Of a stretch of DNA of 64,000 bases, positions 48,867 through 56,869 are shown piece by piece; the first letter of the stretch is position 1; each line of letters starts with the position of its first letter. The notes under the pieces were generated by a model. The model did not search any database. It was not told where the DNA came from and saw only the letters and a list, made by a program, of their open reading frames with translations. This DNA comes from a virus. The DNA is taken from positions 126,445 through 190,444 of IMG/VR virus record IMGVR_UViG_3300009702_000014. One strand, 5' to 3'. A program made the position numbers and the translations under genes.

Positions 48867-49520
48867 CTATATTTGTATATTATCAACAAGAGTTTCTGTT
48901 AAACTTACTTTGTATTGCTGGTAGGTTTCCCCGGACGTATCATTAAAGAATGGAGCCATGACGGAATAAACGAGAGTGCCTATGTACACTGGACCATCTA
49001 TATACAAATCATGGTTAGTACCTTCGTAGGCGCGAATAAATCGAATGGCAAACAATTCTCTTAAATAGTAGAAGGGGAACTCTAACGTTCCATCATATAC
49101 GTCTTGCTCTAATTCTAGCATCCAGAGCTTGATTAATTCCACTATATTATCTCTGTCTTTAGAATCTGTACTCCAGACAGAGAGTTCCATAGTGTACTGG
49201 TCTACCCATCCCAAATTCAAAGACTCATGGATAGGGGTTGTCGTTCCAACATCGGCTAAATTAATCTCCCCGTCCACAGTATTGCCTATGCCATACATCT
49301 GTACAGTGTTGTTAAGCTTCTTAACTACGATACGCCGCTTGATGGGTATAGTGTCCCTCTGGTCTTTCTCAAACGTTTCTCTGGAAGGATAGTCGGTACT
49401 AATGTCAAACGGCACACGTAACAGTCCCAATTCTTCTATTTTGAAATTTAGCCCCGCAATAATGATATCTTTGGGATTACGAGAGTCAATAACTGGTAAT
49501 GTTTTGCCAATAGTAGCCAT
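48867..49520 (-). CDS. Tail terminator or neck protein
   Basis: A 217-aa protein right before the sheath gene. No motif named. Beta-type with a helix (NIVELIKLWMLELEQDVYDG) and a segment TTPIHESLNLGWVDQYTMEL. The position fits a tail-completion or sheath-terminator protein. AGGAAG precedes ATG 49520. Confidence 0.5.
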   Translation of the reverse strand: MATIGKTLPVIDSRNPKDIIIAGLNFKIEELGLLRVPFDISTDYPSRETFEKDQRDTIPIKRRIVVKKLNNTVQMYGIGNTVDGEINLADVGTTTPIHESLNLGWVDQYTMELSVWSTDSKDRDNIVELIKLWMLELEQDVYDGTLEFPFYYLRELFAIRFIRAYEGTNHDLYIDGPVYIGTLVYSVMAPFFNDTSGETYQQYKVSLTETLVDNIQI

Positions 49521-49552
49521 AAAGCTTCCTTATTTTATCAAAATGTAAAGAA

Positions 49553-49990
49553 CTAAGCAAATAGCCGTTGTATGAAATTTCTTATCTGTTTCGCTCGCAC
49601 ATGGACTTTATTTAAGAAATAGTTTTGTTTAACATTCTCAGGAATGCTCTTGTCCTCTCTAAGCTTAACCTCTGCGGAATAGCTGAGGGCACTCTCTGTC
49701 AGCATCATCTCATCAATTTCATCATACCCCGTGTCTGGGTGTAGCAAATTAAAGGCTTCGTCAACAGGAACCACATGACTACGACAATGAGGATGAAATA
49801 GGTTGGTATGAAAATTACCTGTTGTCCAGATAGCTGTGGTTAATGTTTCTTCGGTGTAGGTGTACTTACGCCCTCCCACGTCCACAGTAAAAGGAAATGT
49901 GAGGCCACCCTCACGTAAAGCTTTTGCTTCGATGGCCTCACAAACTGGACTAGAATTTTCGTCCTTCATTCGGACAATCATCCATCTCAT
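49553..49990 (-). CDS. Putative neck or head-completion protein
   Basis: A 145-aa protein. FTVDVGGRKYTYTEETLTTA is beta-type, and a His/Cys cluster in TGNFHTNLFHPHCRSHVVP could bind metal or sit in the active site of an unrecognised enzyme. The C-terminal helix (NVKQNYFLNKVHVRAKQIRN) is basic. It overlaps a short frame upstream by about 40 bases. Function is unclear. Confidence 0.5.
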   Translation of the reverse strand: MRWMIVRMKDENSSPVCEAIEAKALREGGLTFPFTVDVGGRKYTYTEETLTTAIWTTGNFHTNLFHPHCRSHVVPVDEAFNLLHPDTGYDEIDEMMLTESALSYSAEVKLREDKSIPENVKQNYFLNKVHVRAKQIRNFIQRLFA

Positions 49991-50105
49991 TTTCGAATTC
50001 CTCGGGAAAATCTCTCTTGGCCTGGGCTAAACGAAACGCGGCCATACGTTCTTCATACTCTTCAATTTGCTGTAGTGCGGAGTCAATAGCCTCTTGAATT
50101 GTCAT
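49950..50105 (-). CDS. Small helical protein, 51 aa
   Basis: Starts with ATG 50105 overlapping the stop of the previous gene (TAATG). Encodes an amphipathic helical peptide (MTIQEAIDSALQQIEEYEER, then MAAFRLAQAKRDFPEEF). It overlaps the next gene by about 40 bases. Coupled start and good helix pattern argue for a real gene, possibly a neck accessory. Confidence 0.55.
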   Translation of the reverse strand: MTIQEAIDSALQQIEEYEERMAAFRLAQAKRDFPEEFENEMDDCPNEGRKF

Positions 50106-50608
50106 TAATAGTTTCCTCCAACTTCTATAATCTGGTAGATTGTGTTGGAATTGATTGTCGGCTTCTGAGGGTCTTGTACAGCATACAGAGTTTCTGTAAC
50201 TTCTCTCGTTCCGTCAGGATTGCAACAGCGTCCGAGTACTTCGAATTTATCACGAAGAAGTCTGCGAGAATTGTCGCTGAGGCGTTCTTTCAACATGTGC
50301 AAATCCAGATTTCGGGGAACAGAAAAAGTCTTGTTGCCTTTAAAGAAACCACCGGAACCATCCGGGTACCATTTGTTTGTATTGTCTGTGTAGATGGCTT
50401 TGAATTGTATCGGGCTCTTGTAGATAGACCCACGTCCTCCACAGACAGGACATTCAATCCAAGGTGCGCCTCGGTTTTCATCATAGCAGGGAGAGCCATC
50501 ATCACGTACATTTGGGCACATGATAGGCTCATACCAGAGTACATCAGTCCCTCCCATCCCTAGGGCTGCGTCTGCAACCATGTTAGAAATTGGTGCTAAG
50601 TCAAACAT
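50105..50608 (-). CDS. Head-tail connector/neck protein with Cys cluster
   Basis: A 167-aa protein. Cys pairs in IMCPNVRDDGSPCYD and WIECPVCGGRG form a plausible zinc site. The rest is beta-type (SPIQFKAIYTDNTNKWYPDG; LYAVQDPQKPTINSNTIYQI). Comparable neck proteins sit between capsid and sheath genes in Bacillus-type myoviruses. It follows the homing endonuclease by 17 bases. Confidence 0.52.
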   Translation of the reverse strand: MFDLAPISNMVADAALGMGGTDVLWYEPIMCPNVRDDGSPCYDENRGAPWIECPVCGGRGSIYKSPIQFKAIYTDNTNKWYPDGSGGFFKGNKTFSVPRNLDLHMLKERLSDNSRRLLRDKFEVLGRCCNPDGTREVTETLYAVQDPQKPTINSNTIYQIIEVGGNY

Positions 50609-50624
50609 ATAGTTAATTATACCA

Positions 50625-52199
50625 TCAAACCTTAGAAAAGGTCCATTTTTTAGTTCCGGGACCCCAAATCTGATAGAAACCGTGTTTCTCGGCTATTTCC
50701 CTGGCCGTCAATTCCGAATCTCCGTATTTCTCGATTAGTTTATGTCGTTGGAATTGGTTTCTGGAGTACAAGTTAATCGTATCAGTATAATGCAAAGTGT
50801 ATCTGTTTACCTTGTCGAGAGTAAAACCTAATGTTTTATAAACTTCTCCGCTGCTATACCTATTAGCAGAGAAAGAGATTAAGGTGTCGTGGGATTTTAG
50901 AAAATCCTTTATTATTTTTCCAGCCCCGCCAACTACTATTAATCCCCGCTTAGAGGCTAATCTGTCAAGGTGGTTTCCTGTAAACCCTCCAACAGCGACA
51001 AGATTCCCATTGTAGAGGAGTCCTTTCTTTATCTTAGAATTTATTGCACCTTGCAGATGGTTTTCTGTAAGGAAGGATTTATACGTAGTGCTGTCAATAT
51101 TTACCAGATTACATTTCCTCGCATAGATTCTATCAGTGAGCCGGTTTAATTTAGCTAGAATCATATCCTGGACCAGTTCAATGTTGTCTCGGATTTCATA
51201 ATCCCAGAATTGCAAAAGTTTTATTCCAGCATTTTCTGCGGCCTTAAATTTATCATAATGATACCCTCTTTCCTTGAAAATGGTACTATGATAATAAAGT
51301 CCATTTATTTCTATAGCTAATTTATTCTTGGGGATATATATGTCCAATTCCTTTGGATATATCATAGACCGGTCATTAACTTTGTATTCAACATCTATAC
51401 TGTCAAGAAAGTTTATAATCCTTTGGTGGGGCGTGGAAACATTGCAGGCTGGACACCCCAGCTTATCATATAAATGCCTTACCACGCTTCTTTGGAACCA
51501 CCCGTGTTGGGCGCACTTTATATCCAATAGTTGTCTATTGTTGCGATATATAAAGGGTTTATATTCATAATTAGGAAAGAGCTTCTTGCCTTCTTGGATT
51601 ATGATATTAGAGTTCAACACTCTCTTTGTCTTATTACAGTCCGGGCAACCATATCCTTGCAAATGGTTTAGTGGTTGTTTAATAAAGTCCCCATGCTCGG
51701 GGCATGTAATTATGACATTTTCCTTGTTGTTAATGTATTGGGTTTTAGAGTAGTCGTACTTCTTGCCATGTATTTTTCTGGCTTCTTTAATAAACTCTTT
51801 TGTATCCCTTTTTACATTGCCCGCGCATAGGGGACATCCTACCCCTTGTAGATGGTGCGCCGGTGTTTGTTCGAAAGGCCCATGTTCATTACAGATTATT
51901 GTAACTTTATTTTGGCTGCCTAGATAATCTACACGGCTGTAGTCATATTTAGAATGGTGTACCTCTTTTGCTTTATCAACAAACTGCTGGGTTGTTTTTT
52001 GCCCGCGCCCAGCATAGGAACATTTTGGGCATCCCTGTCCTTGGAGATGCTTTGCTGGGGTTTGGTAAAAGGAACCATGTTCCTTGCAAATTATTTCTAC
52101 TTTTGTTTGTGAATTCTTATATGAAACTTTTGAGTAGTCATATTTGGTCCCGTGTTTATGGTCGGCAGCCGAAATAAAAGATGAGGTATCATATTGCAT
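50625..52199 (-). CDS. Vsr/EDxHD-like homing endonuclease with four zinc ribbons
   Basis: A 524-aa protein. Four ribbons cover residues 1-250, each with a KYDYS-like start and C-x2-H-G ... GCP-x-C (examples IICKEHGSFYQTPAKHLQGQ; ITCPEHGDFIKQPLNHLQGY). Then the nuclease core: KELDIYIPKNKLAIEINGLY with E-x-D, YHS, YHYDKF and LLQFWDYEIRD, as in Vsr and the EDxHD group that includes I-Bth0305I. The C-terminal domain (SFSANRYSSGEVYKTLGFTL, then GPGTKKWTF) is shared with the other two relatives. Leaderless start at 52199. Confidence 0.87.
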   Translation of the reverse strand: MQYDTSSFISAADHKHGTKYDYSKVSYKNSQTKVEIICKEHGSFYQTPAKHLQGQGCPKCSYAGRGQKTTQQFVDKAKEVHHSKYDYSRVDYLGSQNKVTIICNEHGPFEQTPAHHLQGVGCPLCAGNVKRDTKEFIKEARKIHGKKYDYSKTQYINNKENVIITCPEHGDFIKQPLNHLQGYGCPDCNKTKRVLNSNIIIQEGKKLFPNYEYKPFIYRNNRQLLDIKCAQHGWFQRSVVRHLYDKLGCPACNVSTPHQRIINFLDSIDVEYKVNDRSMIYPKELDIYIPKNKLAIEINGLYYHSTIFKERGYHYDKFKAAENAGIKLLQFWDYEIRDNIELVQDMILAKLNRLTDRIYARKCNLVNIDSTTYKSFLTENHLQGAINSKIKKGLLYNGNLVAVGGFTGNHLDRLASKRGLIVVGGAGKIIKDFLKSHDTLISFSANRYSSGEVYKTLGFTLDKVNRYTLHYTDTINLYSRNQFQRHKLIEKYGDSELTAREIAEKHGFYQIWGPGTKKWTFSKV

Positions 52200-52204
52200 A
52201 CCTC
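52176..52204 (-). terminator. Hairpin over the endonuclease start codon
   Basis: Minus-strand GAGGTAT / ATACCTC with an eight-base loop, followed by ATCTTTTATTTC. It follows the connector gene by 35 bases and could end its transcript, but it also folds over ATG 52199 in the endonuclease message. Confidence 0.5.
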
Positions 52205-52233
52205 ATTATATACGAGAAGAAGAATTGTGTCAA
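52205..52233 (-). promoter_or_regulatory. Consensus promoter for the homing endonuclease, leaderless
   Basis: Minus strand TTGACA (52233-52228), 17 bp, TATAAT (52210-52205), five bases, ATG 52199. A perfect sigma70/sigmaA consensus. Confidence 0.85.
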
Positions 52234-52238
52234 CCGGA

Positions 52239-53276
52239 TTAATACCCTGTAAGGAGTACCATATTGTAGCCCCGCAACAGGTCCTCCGCCTCTCTGCGGT
52301 ATCTGTCCATCACATCGGCATAAAGTCCTTTTCCAAATGCCGCACTGAAGCCCTGTACACTAAAATTCATCATACCTTTGGTGTAGGATATGTTGATTAA
52401 TTCAAACGCTTTAATAGCCGAAAAAAGAGCCACAGCATCCTGTAGGGAGGGTGGGATTTCTTTAAATCCATACTCATAATCCACATGAATGATTTGAGGC
52501 ATACTCGGAACAACTAGGCCATAACCCGAGGACGCAATTAAGTTATTTGGCCCTGTAGCACTAATCTTAGCCTGTGCTGGGAAAAGGATAACTGCGCCCT
52601 CTTTTTCATACAAAAAGTACTCATTAGGAGCATATGTACGATTAAGGTAAGGAATACCAAGGCCCTGTGGGTCTTGAATTTCCAAAGCAAGTTTATGAAT
52701 CTTGGTCACATAACGTTCATAGAATTTAATGTAACTTCTGCCCTTACCGTCGATTCTCTCTTCATTTTCGATTTTATTAGGTACGTAGAGCACCTGTTGG
52801 CTGAATGTTGTCCGTTGGTCGGTTGTTAACAAGTCCCACGGTAATGTTCCTGGAGTATACAGTGCCGAGTCATTGTTATATTGAGCCTGCTGGGTTGTAG
52901 TCAAATCTGTCCATAGGGGATAATCCCTCGCCGTAGGGGTAAGGAAGGAATTCAAACCACCACTTCCGTAGGTAACTCTATCCTTATAAACATCCTCAGG
53001 GCTTTTAGCTAGATTTGTTTTACGGCGGGGGTAAAGCGCAAGCTTAATTTCATTTTCTATACGAGTGACACTACGTTGAATAGCCCTAATGAGTGTAGAA
53101 CGAAATCCGGGAATAGAACTAGGGCCTGTTACACAGCTAGCGGAGGCTGGCAATGTACCACTATTAGGAATAGGAGTGGAACTCATCATCGGAGCCCCAA
53201 ACATTCTATCCTCTGTTGCTTCAATTAGAAGTTGTAACTCCTTCCCTTGAACACCAGGGCCTCTGGCATATTCCAT
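52239..53276 (-). CDS. Head-tail connector (neck adaptor)
   Basis: A 345-aa protein. The C-terminal region resembles helical gp6-like connectors: IPPSLQDAVALFSAIKAFEL, then GKGLYADVMDRYRREAEDLL. The middle includes long linkers rich in Thr/Gln (TDLTTTQQAQYNNDSALYTP). It sits between the capsid genes and neck genes, where the first ring below the portal is usually encoded. AGGGG precedes ATG 53276. Confidence 0.55.
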   Translation of the reverse strand: MEYARGPGVQGKELQLLIEATEDRMFGAPMMSSTPIPNSGTLPASASCVTGPSSIPGFRSTLIRAIQRSVTRIENEIKLALYPRRKTNLAKSPEDVYKDRVTYGSGGLNSFLTPTARDYPLWTDLTTTQQAQYNNDSALYTPGTLPWDLLTTDQRTTFSQQVLYVPNKIENEERIDGKGRSYIKFYERYVTKIHKLALEIQDPQGLGIPYLNRTYAPNEYFLYEKEGAVILFPAQAKISATGPNNLIASSGYGLVVPSMPQIIHVDYEYGFKEIPPSLQDAVALFSAIKAFELINISYTKGMMNFSVQGFSAAFGKGLYADVMDRYRREAEDLLRGYNMVLLTGY

Positions 53277-53288
53277 ACTGTACCCCTA

Positions 53289-53708
53289 TTAAAGACCGAA
53301 TTCGTCTCTATACTTTTTCAATGTAGTAGTGGTTGTTCCGTAGTAATCAGCAACCGCAGACCAAGTACCCTTTTCTTCATAAAGGGCTGCAATTTCATCT
53401 TTTGTAGCGTCTTCAATAGACGCCTGTGTTTCTTCAGCTTCTGGTGCAACCTGTTCCTCATCGGAAGTTTCTTCTGGTTCTTCTTTCTGCTCAGGTGCTT
53501 CGACAGATGCAACTACAGGCGTCGGGTCCGCATGACGAATAATTCTGCCAATGTAATCCAAACGCTTAGCAAGGTCAGCAACGTATTGGTCTACGCGCTT
53601 TGCAATGCCATCCTCAAAGACAACAAGTTGACCGCCAATGTTTTTAATTTGTCTCCCTGTGCGGGCGAAGCGCTTTTCTAAATGTAGACTAAAATATTCC
53701 TCAGCCAT
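53289..53708 (-). CDS. Small protein with helix-turn-helix-like C-terminus
   Basis: A 139-aa protein. N-terminal part (EEYFSLHLEKRFARTGRQIK) leads to a highly acidic linker (EQKEEPEETSDEEQVAPEAE) and an ending that looks like a helix-turn-helix (TWSAVADYYGTTTTTLKKYR). AAGGAG precedes ATG 53708. It may be a head accessory. A separate 26-codon frame overlaps the start. Confidence 0.5.
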   Translation of the reverse strand: MAEEYFSLHLEKRFARTGRQIKNIGGQLVVFEDGIAKRVDQYVADLAKRLDYIGRIIRHADPTPVVASVEAPEQKEEPEETSDEEQVAPEAEETQASIEDATKDEIAALYEEKGTWSAVADYYGTTTTTLKKYRDEFGL

Positions 53709-53781
53709 ATGTTTTCTCCTTTTCATAAAAAAGTTCAGGAACTTCTTTTGCTAATGTTTTGTGTGTGTGTTTATGCGACAT
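53701..53781 (-). CDS. Possible leader peptide, 26 aa
   Basis: ATG 53781 starts MSHKHTHKTLAKEVPELF and ends on TGA inside the second and third codons of the next gene. A GAGAG run lies close upstream. It could couple translation to the next gene. Very short and without comparison, so only tentative. Confidence 0.3.
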   Translation of the reverse strand: MSHKHTHKTLAKEVPELFYEKEKTYG

Positions 53782-53800
53782 ACTCTCGCTTTTCAAAAAT

Positions 53801-53832
53801 AAAGGATACTACACTACAGTATAGCATCCTTT
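53801..53832 (-). terminator. Terminator after the 63-aa gene
   Basis: Minus-strand 14-pair stem with two G-U pairs (AAAGGATGCTATAC / GTGTAGTATCCTTT), loop TGTA, followed by ATTTTTG. Confidence 0.8.
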
Positions 53833-53846
53833 CACGAGTTTATCAA
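53818..53846 (-). promoter_or_regulatory. Extended -10 promoter inside the terminator
   Basis: Minus strand TTGATA (53846-53841), 17 bp ending TGC, TATACT (53823-53818). The -10 box lies within the upstream arm of the terminator stem, so the site both ends one unit and starts the next. Confidence 0.68.
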
Positions 53847-53851
53847 ATTGT

Positions 53852-54043
53852 TTAAGCAGTCTGCAAGGCCAATACAATATCACTAGCCGTAGCTGTAGTA
53901 TTATCTAGGGTGTCAACTGCGTCTTGGATACGGCTCTGACGAAGAACGAAGTTAACAACAGTGTCGTCGGCCTTACCACGGTTAGGACTTGCGAGTGCAG
54001 TATAAAGCACCTGTAGTGCAATGGAGTCTGATTCTAAAGCCAT
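53852..54043 (-). CDS. Small structural protein, 63 aa
   Basis: Short helical protein (SIALQVLYTALASPNRGKAD, VVNFVLRQSRIQDAVDTLDN). AGGAGG precedes ATG 54043, and its own promoter (54102-54110) and terminator bracket it, so it is a monocistronic, well-expressed gene. Its place next to capsid genes suggests decoration or assembly, but the role is not known. Confidence 0.6.
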   Translation of the reverse strand: MALESDSIALQVLYTALASPNRGKADDTVVNFVLRQSRIQDAVDTLDNTTATASDIVLALQTA

Positions 54044-54101
54044 TTCTTTTTCCTCCTAGGAAATTATTAGTTGGGGGATTAACCTTGTAGTCTTATTCCT
54101 A

Positions 54102-54110
54102 ATTATAGCA
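54102..54110 (-). promoter_or_regulatory. Extended -10 promoter
   Basis: Minus strand TGC followed by TATAAT (54107-54102), a perfect extended -10. The -35 region is weak (TTGGAT). It gives a leader of about 50 bases for the 63-aa gene. Confidence 0.6.
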
Positions 54111-54111
54111 T

Positions 54112-55290
54112 TCAATTGTGGTAAATCCAAGTCTTTGTGCCAGCATCATATACTTGAAGAGCCCCTTCTTGGCTCGCAAGTTGTCGTTCAGTGTAATTTT
54201 CTGGATTCTGTATGTCAAGACGACTCGCAATTTTGTATTTCATAAACCCATTTCGGTTTTTAAGCTTATTTTTATGGTAATAGAATAGTGAGGTTTTATT
54301 TTCTCTCTCAAGTGTAAATCCATTTTTCACATATACGTCACCATGACTATATCGGTTGAAAGAATAGGAAATAATGGGTTTGTCTTTGGGAATACGTTTG
54401 AAAAGCTTTGAAAATCCCCCTACGACTATATACCCACGCTCTGTACAAAACCTATCCAACTCCCGGTGTTCACCATAGTCCGTTACACCCATTACCGCTA
54501 TAAGACGGTCCTGAAAAAGCAAACCCAGCTTAATACCTGAGGTACGCGGGCCTTCTAAATGGTGTTTTTGAAGAAAGTCTTTATATTGTAAACTATCTAC
54601 TAACACCACTTTAGTATTGCGAGCATACACTTTGTGCTTCACTAGTTGAAGTCTTTGCAATATCATGGAAGATACTAAATCGAAATTATCCTGTATCTCA
54701 AAGTCCCAAAATTGCAATAAGGAAATACCACGGTTTTCACAAAGTTTATACTTATCATAATGATAATACTTATCCTCAAGCTTGTCAAGGGTATGATAGA
54801 ACACGCCGTTAATCTCTATGGCGAGGGAATGCTCGGGAAAATAAATATCTAGCTCTTTCCCATCTAGTAGGGTACGGTTGTTGACCTCATAGGGTATCTT
54901 TAGGTTGTCCAAAAAAGTTATGAGTTTTCTATGTGGGGCAGACACATTGCACTTCGGGCATCCTTGCATTTTCTTCGAAATATGCATGTGAGGAGTTTGC
55001 CAGAATTCTCCGTGTTTGGGACAAATGATACATACTTTTGTTTTAACCCCCTTATACTCTACCTTCGAATAGTCATAAAAGTCCCCATGTATACTCTGTG
55101 CTTGCTTGACGAAGGAGTCAAAGGTATGTTTCCACCTTTTTGTGATACCGAGAAGATGAGCAATATGCTTGACTTTCTGTGGTTTAATCTGTAAATGCTC
55201 CGCTATCTCACTAACTGATTCCCCTCGTTCATAGGCAGAAATGATATAGTTGTCGTATAGCTTTTTCCGTTGCAGTACGTCTTTCCTCAT
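54112..55290 (-). CDS. Vsr/EDxHD-like homing endonuclease with HTH and one zinc ribbon
   Basis: A 392-aa protein. Residues 12-50 are a helix-turn-helix (YERGESVSEIAEHLQIKPQK), followed by one zinc ribbon (CIICPKHGEFWQTPHMH ... MQGCPKCNVS), the nuclease core (KELDIYFPEHSLAIEINGVF, YHYDKYKLCENRGISLLQFW) and the common C-terminal domain (SYSFNRYSHGDVYVKNGFTL, DAGTKTWIYHN). It sits between the capsid gene and the 63-aa gene. ATG 55290 has no ribosome site, but a -10 box lies eight bases upstream. Confidence 0.85.
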   Translation of the reverse strand: MRKDVLQRKKLYDNYIISAYERGESVSEIAEHLQIKPQKVKHIAHLLGITKRWKHTFDSFVKQAQSIHGDFYDYSKVEYKGVKTKVCIICPKHGEFWQTPHMHISKKMQGCPKCNVSAPHRKLITFLDNLKIPYEVNNRTLLDGKELDIYFPEHSLAIEINGVFYHTLDKLEDKYYHYDKYKLCENRGISLLQFWDFEIQDNFDLVSSMILQRLQLVKHKVYARNTKVVLVDSLQYKDFLQKHHLEGPRTSGIKLGLLFQDRLIAVMGVTDYGEHRELDRFCTERGYIVVGGFSKLFKRIPKDKPIISYSFNRYSHGDVYVKNGFTLERENKTSLFYYHKNKLKNRNGFMKYKIASRLDIQNPENYTERQLASQEGALQVYDAGTKTWIYHN

Positions 55291-55298
55291 ATACAAAC

Positions 55299-55327
55299 AG
55301 TATACCATAGAGATACATGAAAGTAAA
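55299..55327 (-). promoter_or_regulatory. Promoter for the third homing endonuclease
   Basis: Minus strand TTTACT (55327-55322), 17 bp ending TGG, TATACT (55304-55299), eight bases, ATG 55290. The expected transcript begins within 0-2 bases of the start codon. Confidence 0.6.
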
Positions 55328-55342
55328 CTCTGGCGCCAAGTA

Positions 55343-55371
55343 CAAAAAGAAGAGGCCGCATAAACGGCCTC
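55343..55371 (-). terminator. Terminator after the major capsid gene
   Basis: Minus-strand GAGGCCG-TTTATG-CGGCCTC, then TTCTTTTTG, about 20 bases after the capsid stop. Confidence 0.9.
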
Positions 55372-55392
55372 AACTTTTAGCTTTTAATTAGC

Positions 55393-56838
55393 TTAGACGA
55401 TGTTTTCCTGACCAACGTTAACAATGAGGAAGTTGAACTCAGGAGCGCGGGCGTACATCGAAGACACGTGACGGATAGCAAAGTCACGGTTCAAGGTCTG
55501 CGGTAGAGGAACCTGTTCTAGAGGAATCCACTGTGCAAGCATAGTGGTCATAAGGTCCGTACCAGCGACAAAACCAGTACCCGGCAGTTGGCGATACGTG
55601 AAGGTACCGTAAGCAGACGTTAGGGTCTGAGCGCCGTTGTCGGTAACAGTGACAGGGGACGCAGGGTTGTACACCGGAATCTTACGCAAGAACTTCGGAG
55701 TAGCCCCAGCAGCATCAGCGCGGTTAACAATTAGCCACTTCGTAGCGGCATCAAGACTACCGACAGCGAAGGTAATCTGACCATCCGTAGCTGGGACACC
55801 TGTGGTTGTAACAGCAGCAGTGGCAACAGCGGTGGATTCACCATTGAAGTTAGCGGCCTTTACCTCGTATGTATAGGTGCCCGCAGGTAGACCAATAGCG
55901 GTTCCGTCGTCATAGCTACCGGTAGAAGCAGCGGCAGCAGCAGCAGTTGTAATAGCAGGAGCAGCAGGACGGGCATATTCCCCACCAGTAGCACCAAAGC
56001 CCTGGTCAGAGTACTTGTGCCAATCACCAAGGAAGCGGTCAGTAACCAATTCGGATTCTCCGTAAGCAGAGATGTAGCTCTGAGCATCGGCACCAAGAAC
56101 ACCGGCAGCGCGTTCACCCTGATTGGTACGAGCAATCTGGTAGAAGCTCTGCTGGAGATTGATTTTATCGACGGGGCTCATGAATACAACATTCGGACGG
56201 GCTAGACCCTGAGTTAGATAGACCTTGTTCTCTGCGGCCCATAGAGCAGCAACGGAAAGAGGCTTACCCTTTAGGTCAAGAACGTTCTGCGGAGCACCGC
56301 GCTTAACGATATTCTCGATACCGTCGAACTGTAGGTTCTGCGGGCTAGAGAAGTCAACAGAGCCGAAGGCACGGTTTCCGTGGAATAGCAAGTATTCCGT
56401 TTCTTCCATGACGGCTACCATCTTTTCGTTGCGTGCCGTCTGCTCGGCGGTCTGCACACCAGCGCGAGTCGTTGCAACAGCAAGCTCGGTGATGGTGATG
56501 CGGTGGCCTAGAAGTGTCGGAAGAGTACGACGACGAGCAATATCCACTTCAACAGTACGCGGAACGCCACCGTCTCGGTAAGCTGCGTAACCAATCTTGT
56601 CCTGTCGGCTGGTTACGACATTATACTCGTGTTCGTAGGCAGTTGCCTGGACCTTGTTAAGACGGTCATAGAAAGGAGTTTCAAGGATGTTTAGGCGTTC
56701 TAGTTCGCCTTCCAAGTCCTGACGCTCCAAGGACTGTGCGACCTGGGAAGTACCATCAATTGCCTTGAGCACGTCCAAAGGAAGGTGCTCTAGATAATCT
56801 AGGTGGTCCGGGTAGTTTCGAGAAACGGTGTCGTTCAT
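55393..56838 (-). CDS. Major capsid protein with Ig-like insert
   Basis: A 481-aa protein of the HK97 fold. It shows the family order: an N-terminal helical arm (DGTSQVAQSLERQDLEGELE), the E-loop-like region (VVTSRQDKIGYAAYRDGGVP), the long helix (TEQTARNEKMVAVMEETEYL) and the end NRDFAIRHVSSMYARAPEFN. Residues about 285-400 (GTYTYEVKAANFNGESTAVA ...) are an inserted immunoglobulin/fibronectin-like domain. There is no processing pattern I can see, but a protease gene precedes it. High, even Ala/Gly codon use suggests abundant expression. Confidence 0.88.
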   Translation of the reverse strand: MNDTVSRNYPDHLDYLEHLPLDVLKAIDGTSQVAQSLERQDLEGELERLNILETPFYDRLNKVQATAYEHEYNVVTSRQDKIGYAAYRDGGVPRTVEVDIARRRTLPTLLGHRITITELAVATTRAGVQTAEQTARNEKMVAVMEETEYLLFHGNRAFGSVDFSSPQNLQFDGIENIVKRGAPQNVLDLKGKPLSVAALWAAENKVYLTQGLARPNVVFMSPVDKINLQQSFYQIARTNQGERAAGVLGADAQSYISAYGESELVTDRFLGDWHKYSDQGFGATGGEYARPAAPAITTAAAAAASTGSYDDGTAIGLPAGTYTYEVKAANFNGESTAVATAAVTTTGVPATDGQITFAVGSLDAATKWLIVNRADAAGATPKFLRKIPVYNPASPVTVTDNGAQTLTSAYGTFTYRQLPGTGFVAGTDLMTTMLAQWIPLEQVPLPQTLNRDFAIRHVSSMYARAPEFNFLIVNVGQENIV

Positions 56839-56869
56839 AATATTACATATCCTCCTGTAGATAACCTAA

